Shown in pieces: positions 1 to 6,044 of a stretch of 6,044 nt of DNA. Within the stretch, counting starts at the first letter, position 1. Every line of letters starts with the position of its first letter. The translations under genes and the position numbers were made by a program. The stretch spans positions 1 through 6,044 of the forward strand of contig JAISPI010000105.1 of assembly GCA_031275075.1 (NCBI GenBank), read 5' to 3'. The notes under the pieces were generated by a model. The model ran no database searches. It saw nothing but the letters and a program-made list of their open reading frames with translations, and was not told where the DNA came from. Origin of the DNA: Burkholderiales bacterium. Lineage in GTDB: Bacteria; Pseudomonadota; Gammaproteobacteria; Burkholderiales; Casimicrobiaceae.

Positions 1-635
1 AGCGCAAAGGCCAGCAGATGCGGCAAGTGCGATACGGCGGCAAAGATTTTATCGTGTTGTTCGGGCAACATCGTCAATGTTTGCGCGCCGCAGGTCTGCC
101 ACATTGTGATGACTTTTTGCACAGCATCGGCATCGGTTTCGGCCAGCGGCGCGATGATTACATGACGGTTTTCGTATAGCGTAGCGAACGCTGCTGCTGC
201 GCCTGAATGTTCAGTGCCGGCAATCGGGTGCGCCGGGACGAATCGCGCAAAAGCCGCTTTTGGACAAGATGCATACGCGTTCCGCGCCGCAGCGACTACG
301 TCCTGTTTGGTGCTGCCCGCATCGGTGATCACGGCGTCTTTTGCTATCACAGGCAAGAGTCGCTTCAACAATTCTTCGATCTGCGCGACCGGCACGGCGA
401 GCAACACGAGGTCGGCGTCGCGCAATTCATGCGTCCAGTCTTCGTCGAGCGTATAGGCACGGTCGATCACATTGCCGCGCAGCGCATCGTCGAGGTTGGC
501 GCGGGTGCGGCCAATGCCGACCACTTCGCCTACTGCGCCATGCGCTTTCAACGCCAGTGCGCACGACCCTCCGATTAAGCCGACGCCGAAGACGATGAGT
601 TTTCTGATGACAGGAGAGGTGTCCACTGTTCGCAC
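1..635 (-). CDS. tyrA: Prephenate dehydrogenase, 3' end missing
   Basis: Cytosolic enzyme of tyrosine synthesis that oxidatively decarboxylates prephenate to 4-hydroxyphenylpyruvate with NAD(P)+. The frame runs off the left edge, so about 211 codons of a family usually near 290 are visible. A Rossmann nucleotide-binding motif GVGLIGGS lies at residues 17-24. It is followed by the family motifs DAGSTK, HPIAGTEHSG (with the active-site histidine region) and SHLPHLLAFA at the cut end. There is no ATG near the motif. I chose GTG at 635, because a purine-rich GGGGAG at 654-649 lies upstream, at rather long spacing. GTG at 626 is an in-frame alternative giving a product three residues shorter, and an in-frame TAG at 656-654 bars further extension. 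It is the second gene after pheA, separated by a repeat-filled spacer. The function is secure; the start is not. Confidence 0.93.
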   Translation of the reverse strand, partial: MRTVDTSPVIRKLIVFGVGLIGGSCALALKAHGAVGEVVGIGRTRANLDDALRGNVIDRAYTLDEDWTHELRDADLVLLAVPVAQIEELLKRLLPVIAKDAVITDAGSTKQDVVAAARNAYASCPKAAFARFVPAHPIAGTEHSGAAAAFATLYENRHVIIAPLAETDADAVQKVITMWQTCGAQTLTMLPEQHDKIFAAVSHLPHLLAFA

Positions 636-651
636 AATTATTCTCTCTCTC

Positions 652-688
652 CCCTACCCCTCTCCCGCTGGCGGGAGAGGGGATTGGG
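652..688. repeat. REP-like palindromic repeat upstream of tyrA
   Basis: Perfect 12-bp inverted arms (CCCCTCTCCCGC at 657-668 and its complement at 671-682) flank a 2-nt centre. Three more G:C pairs (652-654 with 686-688) follow a small internal loop. Neither strand has a T-run after the stem, so it is not a normal intrinsic terminator. The CCCTCTCCCGC/GCGGGAGAGGG core resembles, from memory, short palindromic repeats scattered between genes in many proteobacteria. Its copy number in this genome cannot be judged from the window. Confidence 0.75.
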
Positions 689-751
689 AATGATCAACTT
701 GCCGATGATGAGAGAGATATTCACAGCGCGCATGATTATTTTTCCCACCTG

Positions 752-797
752 CAAAGGATAGAGAGTCCTTTGTGGTCTTTGCGTTCTTTGCGGTTAA
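752..797. repeat. Short tandem CTTTGCG-type repeat with overlapping hairpin
   Basis: Three imperfect 9-nt units on the plus strand (CTTTGTGGT at 768, CTTTGCGTT at 777, CTTTGCGGT at 786) end in TTAA. The first unit overlaps the right arm of a perfect 7-bp hairpin, CAAAGGA at 752-758 pairing with 766-772 around a 7-nt loop. On the coding strand the element starts 14 nt after the pheA stop codon. The pattern resembles CGCAAAG/CTTTGCG repeats known from intergenic DNA of diverse bacteria. It lacks a T-run, so I do not call it a terminator. Confidence 0.5.
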
Positions 798-811
798 ACA
801 GATTTTACTGT

Positions 812-1906
812 TCATATCACCGCCACCGGATACGATCCCAGAATTTTCAGAAACGGCGCCAGTTGGCTGAGTTTTTTTAACGCGGCACTCACCTTCGGAT
901 CGTTGCGATGCCCTTCCAGATCGACGAAGAAGAAATACTCCCACAAGCCGGTACGTGCTGGCCGCGATTCGAGCCGTGTCATCGACACGCCGTGTTCCAT
1001 CAGTGGTTCCAACAAATGGTAAACAGCACCCGGTTTGTTCGGTGCCGACATGATCAGCGAGGTCATGTCACGTCCGGAGGGTTCCGGCGATTGTCCGCCC
1101 AGCACCCAGAAGCGCGTCGTGTTGTTCGGCATGTCTTCGATGTGCGGCACCAAGATGTTGAGTTGGTACAGCGCCGCGGCGTTTTCGCCGGCGATAGCGG
1201 CTGCGTCTTTCGAAGCCGCCGCCAAACGCGCTGCCTCGGCGTTGCTGCCTACGGGTGTGTATTCTGCACTTGGCAAATGTTGCGCCAACCATTGCGCGCA
1301 TTGCGCTAATGATTGTGGGTGCGAATAGACGGTACGAATTGCGTCAAGCGAAGTTGCCTGCGAAATCAGGTTCTGCTGGACGCGCAGTTTCACCTCGGCG
1401 CAAATTTGCAGGGACGTGTCGAGCATCAAATCGTGCGCCCGGCCAACGGCGCCTTCGGTTGAATTCTCGATTGGCACGACCGCGTACTGGTTCTGTCCTT
1501 TTTCGACAGTTCGCACCACTTCGTCGAGCGTTACGCATGGCTGCGCATCCACAAAAGAACCGAAATGCCGAGATACCGCCGACTCGCTGAAAGTTCCGGC
1601 CGGCCCCAGATACGCAACACGCAACCGTTGCTCCAACGCCCGACAGGCACTCATCACTTGCCGATAAAAATGCGCAACGACCTCATTATCGAGCGGCCCC
1701 TGATTTTCAGCCAGCAATCGGTGCAATACCTGTGCCTCACGCTCAGGCCGATAAACCGGTTGCTTATCCTTGATATGACCAATCTCCTGCGCGTGGGCGG
1801 CACGCTCGTTCAACAAACGCAACAACGCGCTGTCGATTGCGTCAATCGCCTCACGATGTATTTTGAGCGCATCATCGAGCGATGCTTGTGACGTGGGTTC
1901 TACCAT
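812..1906 (-). CDS. pheA: Bifunctional chorismate mutase / prephenate dehydratase (P-protein)
   Basis: Converts chorismate to prephenate and then to phenylpyruvate, the precursor of phenylalanine, in the cytosol. At 364 aa it has the usual P-protein length. An AroQ-type chorismate mutase domain spans about residues 10-95, with likely active-site residues R18, R35, K46 and R56-E57. The prephenate dehydratase domain spans about 96-272 and shows LGPAGTFSE (100-108), VPIENSTEGAV (144-154) and the catalytic-region TRF at 264-266. A C-terminal ACT domain from about 283 carries GAVY (293-296) and ESRP (313-316), the region that binds phenylalanine for feedback inhibition in this family. The ATG at 1906 is the only start that keeps the whole mutase domain, though no good Shine-Dalgarno precedes it. 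It lies about 60 nt beyond the tRNA terminator, so it probably has its own promoter, and tyrA follows. Confidence 0.97.
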   Translation of the reverse strand: MVEPTSQASLDDALKIHREAIDAIDSALLRLLNERAAHAQEIGHIKDKQPVYRPEREAQVLHRLLAENQGPLDNEVVAHFYRQVMSACRALEQRLRVAYLGPAGTFSESAVSRHFGSFVDAQPCVTLDEVVRTVEKGQNQYAVVPIENSTEGAVGRAHDLMLDTSLQICAEVKLRVQQNLISQATSLDAIRTVYSHPQSLAQCAQWLAQHLPSAEYTPVGSNAEAARLAAASKDAAAIAGENAAALYQLNILVPHIEDMPNNTTRFWVLGGQSPEPSGRDMTSLIMSAPNKPGAVYHLLEPLMEHGVSMTRLESRPARTGLWEYFFFVDLEGHRNDPKVSAALKKLSQLAPFLKILGSYPVAVI

Positions 1907-1932
1907 GAGCGTTCTGAAAAAGGGAAAGTATC

Positions 1933-1938
1933 ATTGTA
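1933..1938 (-). promoter_or_regulatory. Possible -10 element for pheA
   Basis: The minus strand reads TACAAT here, 26 nt before the pheA ATG and just beyond the tRNA terminator, where a new promoter would be expected. No good -35 box lies 16-18 nt upstream (the best is GTGTAA at 16 nt, half matching), so this is a weak call. Confidence 0.25.
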
Positions 1939-1963
1939 CGGCGGCGTCATCGAATTACACCAG

Positions 1964-1994
1964 AAAAAAGGGGCCTGATGTGATCAGGCCCCTT
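1964..1994 (-). terminator. Rho-independent terminator of the tRNA unit
   Basis: A perfect 12-bp stem (1994-1983 with 1979-1968; arm AAGGGGCCTGAT) closes a 3-nt loop. On the minus strand it runs into six Ts (1969-1964), two of them within the stem base. The T-run is on the minus-strand exit only, so the terminator acts in the direction of the tRNA. The stem begins only 4 nt after the tRNA CCA end. It also insulates pheA from upstream transcription. Confidence 0.93.
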
Positions 1995-1998
1995 GAAT

Positions 1999-2074
1999 TG
2001 GTTGCGGGGACAGGATTTGAACCTGTGACCTTCGGGTTATGAGCCCGACGAGCTGCCAGCTGCTCCACCCCGCG
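1999..2074 (-). tRNA. Initiator tRNA-fMet (anticodon CAU)
   Basis: The 76-nt cloverleaf reads from C at 2074 to an encoded CCA at 2001-1999. The acceptor stem GCGGGG/CCCCGC is preceded by a C1:A72 mismatch, the hallmark that marks bacterial initiator tRNA for formylation and keeps it from elongation. The anticodon CAU is at 2041-2039, in a stem with the three consecutive G:C pairs (GGG/CCC) needed for P-site entry. The D arm is GAGC/GCTC and the T arm ACAGG-TTCAAAT-CCTGT. The sequence is close to E. coli tRNA-fMet, but the D loop has eight rather than nine nucleotides. It has its own promoter and terminator, between thrC and pheA. Confidence 0.97.
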
Positions 2075-2086
2075 TCAGAATTTAGA

Positions 2087-2115
2087 ATTGTAACGTATTT
2101 TCATTTTCAAGTCAA
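2087..2115 (-). promoter_or_regulatory. Sigma70-type promoter of tRNA-fMet
   Basis: On the minus strand TTGACT (2115-2110) and TACAAT (2092-2087) are separated by exactly 17 nt, each matching consensus at five of six positions. Transcription would start near 2080, about five bases before the mature tRNA 5' end, leaving a very short leader for RNase P. The -35 box contains the thrC stop codon TGA (2114-2112). The bases after the -10 are AT-rich rather than the GC-rich discriminator typical of stringently controlled tRNA promoters. Confidence 0.8.
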
Positions 2116-3533
2116 ATCAACTGTTTGCGCATAAACGTTTTTACCTCTTCAGCATCCGCCGGTAACACCACATAATGCTGTGGACACTGTTCAAGATTGG
2201 CATAAATCGCCGGCCGCGGCGGTGTTTTTCCAAGCGCTTCTTCGATGGTTTCCGCAAATTTCGCCGGCAGCGCCGTCTCAATGCACAACAGAGGTACGCC
2301 GATTTCGCGGTGCTCTCGCCCAACTTTGACGCCATCGGCGGTGTGAGGATCAATCATGACGCCGTAACGCTGATAAACGTCGCGAATCGTTTGCAGACGG
2401 TCAGCGTGGGTGCTGCGGCCGGAAACGAACCCCGATGCCTGTACCCGCTGCCAATATGCCTGATATTTCGGCTCCGTCAGGTCGAAGCCGCCGTGCTGCG
2501 CCAGTTGTCCCCACAGTTCGCGCATCACCGCCCCGTCACGACCAACACAATCGAAGATGTAGCGTTCAAAATTGGACGCTTTGGAGATGTCCATCGACGG
2601 GCTGGAAGTTGCGTGCGTTTCTTCCGGCGCGCGCGGACGATAACAACCGCTTTTGAAGAACTCGTCGAGCACATCGTTTTCGTTGGTTGCCAGAATGAGC
2701 CGCCGCAATGGCAACCCCATTTGTCTGGCGATATGCGCTGCCAGAATATTGCCGAAGTTCCCGGAAGGTACGGCCACATCAAGCAGTTCGCTGTTCTCGC
2801 GCGTCGCCGCAAAATAGCCTTTGAAGTAATAAACGATTTGCGCCATCACGCGCGCCCAGTTAATCGAATTTACTGCACCGAGGTGGTATTGCGCCTTAAA
2901 AGCGGCATCGCCGCCAACGGCTTTGACAATATCCTGGCAACAGTCGAACGTTCCTTCGATGGCCATATTAAAGATGTTGGGATCGTCGAGCGTGTACATT
3001 TGCGCCTGCTGAAACGCGCTCATCCGTTTGTGCGGCGACAACATAAACACTTTGATGCCGCGTTTGCCGCGCATCGCATATTCAGCCGACGAGCCGGTAT
3101 CACCCGATGTCGCGCCGAGGATGTTGATCTCGCGCCCTTCCCGCTCCAACACATATTCAAACAGATTGCCCAACAACTGCAAGGCGATGTCTTTGAACGC
3201 CAGCGTCGGCCCGTTCGACACGCACAAAAGCGATAGCCCCGACTCCAACTCCCGCACCGGCGTAATCTCAGCGTTGCCGAAAATCTCCGACGTATAGGTT
3301 TTATCGATGATTGTTTTCAACGCATCGCGCGGGATGTCGTCAACAAAACGTGAAACGATTTCCAGGCACAACGCCGGATACGACAATGGCCGCCAGGCAT
3401 CGAGTTCGGCCTGCGGATAGCTTTCGGGCATCGACAAACCGCCGTCAGCAGCCAGCCCTTCAAGTAAAACCGTTGAAAACGGCGCCGACGTTTGTCCGCC
3501 GATCAAGCCGCCGCGCGTCGATAAATAACGCAT
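2112..3533 (-). CDS. thrC: Threonine synthase
   Basis: PLP-dependent fold-type II lyase catalysing the last step of threonine synthesis, O-phosphohomoserine to threonine, in the cytosol. The 473-aa product starts MRYLSTRGG, the usual N-terminus of the long proteobacterial ThrC class. The PLP lysine is K114 in LAFKD. The phosphate-binding loop SGDTGSSA is at 143-150, PSGNFGN at 256-262 and SPSMDIS at 311-317. The frame is open 11 codons further upstream to 3566, but ATG 3533 is preferred: it matches the family N-terminus and has a strong GGAGGG 9 nt upstream. The ATG shares its A with the hom stop (TGATG), implying translational coupling to hom. Its own stop codon lies inside the -35 box of the tRNA promoter. 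There is no terminator directly after the gene; the one at 1964-1994 may serve it too. Confidence 0.97.
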   Translation of the reverse strand: MRYLSTRGGLIGGQTSAPFSTVLLEGLAADGGLSMPESYPQAELDAWRPLSYPALCLEIVSRFVDDIPRDALKTIIDKTYTSEIFGNAEITPVRELESGLSLLCVSNGPTLAFKDIALQLLGNLFEYVLEREGREINILGATSGDTGSSAEYAMRGKRGIKVFMLSPHKRMSAFQQAQMYTLDDPNIFNMAIEGTFDCCQDIVKAVGGDAAFKAQYHLGAVNSINWARVMAQIVYYFKGYFAATRENSELLDVAVPSGNFGNILAAHIARQMGLPLRRLILATNENDVLDEFFKSGCYRPRAPEETHATSSPSMDISKASNFERYIFDCVGRDGAVMRELWGQLAQHGGFDLTEPKYQAYWQRVQASGFVSGRSTHADRLQTIRDVYQRYGVMIDPHTADGVKVGREHREIGVPLLCIETALPAKFAETIEEALGKTPPRPAIYANLEQCPQHYVVLPADAEEVKTFMRKQLI

Positions 3534-4852
3534 CAGTACAGTCCCTCCATTCTGATCAGCGCACACTCGCCCTTGACACTCGGCAACGCCTCGATTTTCG
3601 CCAATGCCGCGCGCACATTTTTTTCGATTGCGTGGTGTGTTAGAACGATGATGTCGACTTCTTCACCGTGCGTCGCCTCTTTCTGCAAAAACGCTTCAAT
3701 CGAAATTGCATGATCGGCAAGAATCCGCGTAATATCAGCCAATACGCCCGGCTGATCGAGTACCCGCAAACGCAAATAATAGCTGGTACAAACCTCGCTG
3801 ATTGGCAGAATCGGAATGGTGCTTAACCGATCGGGCTGGAACGCCAGATGCGGCACACGATGTTCGGGATCGGCGGTATGCATGCGCGTCACGTCAACAA
3901 GATCGGCGATCACTGCGCTTGCTGTTGGTTCCGAACCGGCGCCAGCGCCATAGTAAAGCGTTGGCCCAACGGCGTCACCCTTGACCAGCACCGCATTCAT
4001 CGCGCCTTCAACATTGGCGATCAATCTTTTTACCGGAATCAGCGTCGGATGTACACGCAATTCGATACCCTGTTCTTCAACGCGCCGCGTAATGCCCAAC
4101 AATTTGATCCGATAACCCAATTCCTCAGCGTAGCGAATGTCTTCGCGAGTCAATTTCGTGATGCCTTCAGCGTAAGCCTTGTCGAACTGCATCGGAATCC
4201 CAAACGCAATCGACGCCATGATCGTCAGCTTGTGCGCCGCGTCGACGCCCTCGACATCGAAGGTTGGATCGGCTTCGGCGTAACCCAGACGCTGCGCTTC
4301 TTTCAACACTTCCGCAAACGGCGCACCGGTCTCGCGCATCGTCGATAAAATAAAGTTGGATGTACCGTTGATGATGCCGGCAATCCATTCAATTCGGTTG
4401 GCGCTCAATCCTTCCCGCAGCGCCTTGATGATCGGAATACCGCCTGCGACCGCCGCCTCAAACGCCACCATGACGCCCTTATCGTGCGCCGCTGCAAAAA
4501 TTTCGGTACCGTAATGTGCCAGCAATGCTTTGTTCGCCGTCACCACATGTTTGCCGTGCGCAATCGCATCAAGCACCAGTGTACGCGCGATGGTCGTTCC
4601 GCCAATCAATTCACAAACGATGTCAATTTCCGGATCGCGCACGATCTTGGCGGCATCATCCAGCACCGTAATACCACGGCACTCTGCCCTCGCCCGTTCA
4701 AGAGAACCATCGGCGGCACGCGCCGCCACATGAGTAATGATGATTTCGCGCCCGGCCCGGCGGCTGATTTCGCCCTGGTTGCGTTGCAACACTTTCCAGA
4801 CACCGCTGCCAACGGTGCCGAATCCTAAAAGGCCAACCTTTAACGGTTTCAT
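3533..4852 (-). CDS. hom: Homoserine dehydrogenase, monofunctional, with ACT domain
   Basis: Reduces aspartate 4-semialdehyde to homoserine with NAD(P)H, the branch point to threonine and methionine. The 439-aa product has no fused aspartokinase, unlike E. coli ThrA/MetL. The N-terminal Rossmann fold shows GFGTVGSG (10-17), followed by TANKAL (106-111) and GIINGTSNFIL (159-169). The catalytic segment YAEADPTFDVEGVDAAHK supplies E193, D204 and K208, aligning with E208, D219 and K223 of the yeast enzyme. A C-terminal ACT domain (about 358-432), starting near LRLRVLDQPGVLADI, suggests feedback inhibition by threonine, as known for this class. ATG at 4852 has AAGGA 5 nt upstream. It lies 34 nt after alaC and overlaps thrC by one base, so it is almost certainly co-transcribed with both. 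Confidence 0.97.
   Translation of the reverse strand: MKPLKVGLLGFGTVGSGVWKVLQRNQGEISRRAGREIIITHVAARAADGSLERARAECRGITVLDDAAKIVRDPEIDIVCELIGGTTIARTLVLDAIAHGKHVVTANKALLAHYGTEIFAAAHDKGVMVAFEAAVAGGIPIIKALREGLSANRIEWIAGIINGTSNFILSTMRETGAPFAEVLKEAQRLGYAEADPTFDVEGVDAAHKLTIMASIAFGIPMQFDKAYAEGITKLTREDIRYAEELGYRIKLLGITRRVEEQGIELRVHPTLIPVKRLIANVEGAMNAVLVKGDAVGPTLYYGAGAGSEPTASAVIADLVDVTRMHTADPEHRVPHLAFQPDRLSTIPILPISEVCTSYYLRLRVLDQPGVLADITRILADHAISIEAFLQKEATHGEEVDIIVLTHHAIEKNVRAALAKIEALPSVKGECALIRMEGLY
3543..3548 (-). promoter_or_regulatory. Strong ribosome-binding site fixing the thrC start
   Basis: The minus strand reads GGAGGG 9 nt before the ATG at 3533, inside the last codons of hom. It decides for the 473-aa ThrC over the 484-aa frame that starts at 3566. 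Confidence 0.8.
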
Positions 4853-4857
4853 ATTTT

Positions 4858-4862
4858 TCCTT
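4858..4862 (-). promoter_or_regulatory. Ribosome-binding site of hom
   Basis: AAGGA on the minus strand lies 5 nt before the hom ATG, in the AT-rich 34-nt gap after alaC. There is no room here for a terminator plus promoter, which supports read-through from alaC. Confidence 0.7.
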
Positions 4863-4886
4863 TTCTATTTCACAAGGTAGGTTGGG

Positions 4887-6044
4887 TCAGATGAGACCAT
4901 CTTCACGGAACATCTGCTTGATACCGCGCAGCGCTTGCCGCGAGCGCGCCTCGTTTTCGATAAGCGCAAAACGCACATGATCGTCGCCGTATTCGCCGAA
5001 ACCGATGCCGGGCGACACCGATACCTTCGCCTGCGCCAGCAGTTTTTTAGCAAACTCCAGTGACTTTAGCGGCAGGTACGGCTCCGGCAGTTTCGCCCAG
5101 ATGTACATCCCCGCCTTCGGTATATCGACCATCCAACCAAGCTCGTGCAACCCTTTAACCATCACATTGCGGCGGCTTTCGTACTTGGCAGCGATTTCAC
5201 GCACACAATCATCCGGCCCTTCGAGCGCCGCGATCGCCGCTACCTGAATCGGCGTAAACGTGCCGTAATCGTTGTAGCCCTTGATTCGCGCCAGCGCCGC
5301 CACCAATTCGCGGTTGCCGACCATAAAGCCGATACGCCAACCCGCCATGTTATAGCTCTTCGACATCGTGAAAAACTCCACCGCAACATCGCGCGCGCCC
5401 GGCACCTGCATGATCGAGGGCGCTTTCCAGCCGTCGAAAGTGATGTCGGCGTAAGCCAAATCCTGCACGACGAAAATACCGTATTCGCGCGCCAGCGCCA
5501 CGATCTTTTCGAAGAACGGCAGTTCGACACATTCTCCGGTCGGGTTCGCCGGATAATTGATGATCAACATCTTCGGCTTCGGAAACGTGTTCTTGATCGT
5601 CCGTTCAAGTTCTTCGAAGAAGTCCGAGTCTTGAGTATTCGGAATGTGCGCGATGTTGGCGTCGGCAATCACCGGCCCGTAAATATGAATCGGATAACTT
5701 GGATTCGGCACCAGAATCGTGTCGCCGCTTCCCATCGTCGCAAACGCCAAATGCGCAATCCCTTCTTTGGAGCCGATGGTGACAATCGCTTCGGTTTCCG
5801 GATCAAGATCAACATCGTAGCGGCGCTTGTACCAATCGCAAATTGCTTTGCGCAAGCGCGGGATGCCACGCGATACCGAATAACCGTGCGTGTCTGTACG
5901 CTGTACCGTCTCGATCAATTTATCGACAATGTGCTTCGGCGTTGGTCCGTCGGGATTGCCCATACCGAAATCGACGATATCCTCGCCGCGCCGTCGCGCC
6001 GTCATCTTCAACTGGTCGGTGATGCTGAAAATATACGGCGGCAG
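4887..6044 (-). CDS. alaC: Class I PLP aminotransferase, AlaC type, 5' end missing
   Basis: Fold-type I aminotransferase of the AlaC (YfdZ) group, which in E. coli moves an amino group between glutamate and pyruvate/alanine. In genomes with this gene order it precedes hom and is often labelled alanine or aspartate transaminase, so its substrate here is inferred. The frame is open to the right edge: 385 residues are visible from LPPYIFSITD, so only a dozen or so N-terminal residues are probably missing. A TTG at 6011 is not the real start, because conserved family sequence continues above it. Visible features (numbered from the first visible residue): FGMGNPDGPTP (26-36), NPTG (167-170), D195 contacting the PLP ring nitrogen, the PLP lysine K229 in SKSYNMAGWR, and substrate-carboxylate arginine R358 in HVRFAL. 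Being first in the alaC-hom-thrC unit hints at amino-group supply alongside the aspartate pathway. Confidence 0.93.
   Translation of the reverse strand: MPPYIFSITDQLKMTARRRGEDIVDFGMGNPDGPTPKHIVDKLIETVQRTDTHGYSVSRGIPRLRKAICDWYKRRYDVDLDPETEAIVTIGSKEGIAHLAFATMGSGDTILVPNPSYPIHIYGPVIADANIAHIPNTQDSDFFEELERTIKNTFPKPKMLIINYPANPTGECVELPFFEKIVALAREYGIFVVQDLAYADITFDGWKAPSIMQVPGARDVAVEFFTMSKSYNMAGWRIGFMVGNRELVAALARIKGYNDYGTFTPIQVAAIAALEGPDDCVREIAAKYESRRNVMVKGLHELGWMVDIPKAGMYIWAKLPEPYLPLKSLEFAKKLLAQAKVSVSPGIGFGEYGDDHVRFALIENEARSRQALRGIKQMFREDGLI

Larger units (their letters stand above)
636..811. other. pheA-tyrA spacer made largely of repeats
   Basis: This 176-nt gap separates the pheA stop from the tyrA start. 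It holds a short tandem repeat and hairpin on the pheA side and a REP-like palindrome on the tyrA side (both listed separately), with about 60 nt of unremarkable sequence between them. I found no convincing -35/-10 pair and no stem followed by a T-run, so pheA and tyrA may be read on one transcript. Confidence 0.6.

Noticed and set aside
207..598. Overlapping plus-strand frames opposite tyrA
   Set aside because: The minus-strand frame carries all the TyrA motifs; the plus-strand products are Arg-rich shadows.
752..772. Hairpin after pheA as a terminator
   Set aside because: The stem is only 7 bp and no T-run follows it on the minus strand.
654..944. A 96-codon minus-strand frame overlapping the end of pheA
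   Set aside because: Its start lies inside the pheA ACT domain in another frame and its end is translated repeat sequence, with no family resemblance.
2175..3236. A 353-codon open frame on the plus strand
   Set aside because: It lies wholly antisense to thrC, whose sequence is clearly conserved. The translation is Arg/His-rich with no recognisable motif, as expected of a shadow frame opposite a GC-rich gene.
3534..3566. An 11-residue N-terminal extension of ThrC
   Set aside because: It lies inside hom. The family N-terminus MRYLSTRG and the GGAGGG site both point to 3533.
4872..4886. AAGGTAGGTTGGGT-like motif between alaC and hom
   Set aside because: It faintly recalls a GTAGGTTGGG intergenic repeat, but only a short stretch is present, with no inverted partner. 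It is too little to call.
6009..6011. TTG as the alaC start
   Set aside because: The frame continues upstream with LPPYIFSITDQ, which is AlaC-like N-terminal sequence, so the gene simply leaves the window.
1..6044. Mobile element, CRISPR array, phage or defence module
   Set aside because: No transposase, integrase, spaced direct repeats or foreign-looking genes are present; every long coding region is a known amino-acid biosynthesis enzyme.

Overview
All protein and RNA genes in this window lie on the minus strand. In transcription order they are: a class I aminotransferase (alaC, cut by the right edge), homoserine dehydrogenase (hom), threonine synthase (thrC), an initiator tRNA-fMet, the bifunctional chorismate mutase/prephenate dehydratase (pheA), and prephenate dehydrogenase (tyrA, cut by the left edge). 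This is core amino-acid biosynthesis. I see no mobile element, CRISPR array, defence gene or unrecognised protein family.

The organism is most likely a proteobacterium, probably a betaproteobacterium or a close relative. The reasons are the alaC-hom-thrC order with a monofunctional Hom carrying an ACT domain, a fused P-protein-type PheA, an initiator tRNA very like the enterobacterial one, and fairly GC-rich coding sequence with palindromic intergenic repeats. The genus cannot be told from this sequence.

Region by region: 6044-2112 holds alaC-hom-thrC as a tight unit, with a 34-nt gap and then a 1-nt stop/start overlap. Hom and ThrC make threonine from aspartate semialdehyde, with the homoserine kinase encoded elsewhere. 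Positions 2115-1964 hold a compact tRNA unit: a sigma70-type promoter whose -35 box overlaps the thrC stop codon, the tRNA with encoded CCA, and a strong intrinsic terminator a few bases beyond. Positions 1906-1 hold pheA and tyrA, which take chorismate to phenylpyruvate and prephenate to 4-hydroxyphenylpyruvate.

The least ordinary stretch is the 176-nt spacer between pheA and tyrA (636-811). It contains a CTTTGCG-type short tandem repeat with an overlapping hairpin, and a near-perfect REP-like palindrome directly next to the tyrA start. The palindrome's flank seems to supply the purine-rich ribosome-binding region, and a 31-codon open frame ends 2 nt before the putative tyrA GTG. These are modest observations on repeats and translation starts, not evidence of a new system.
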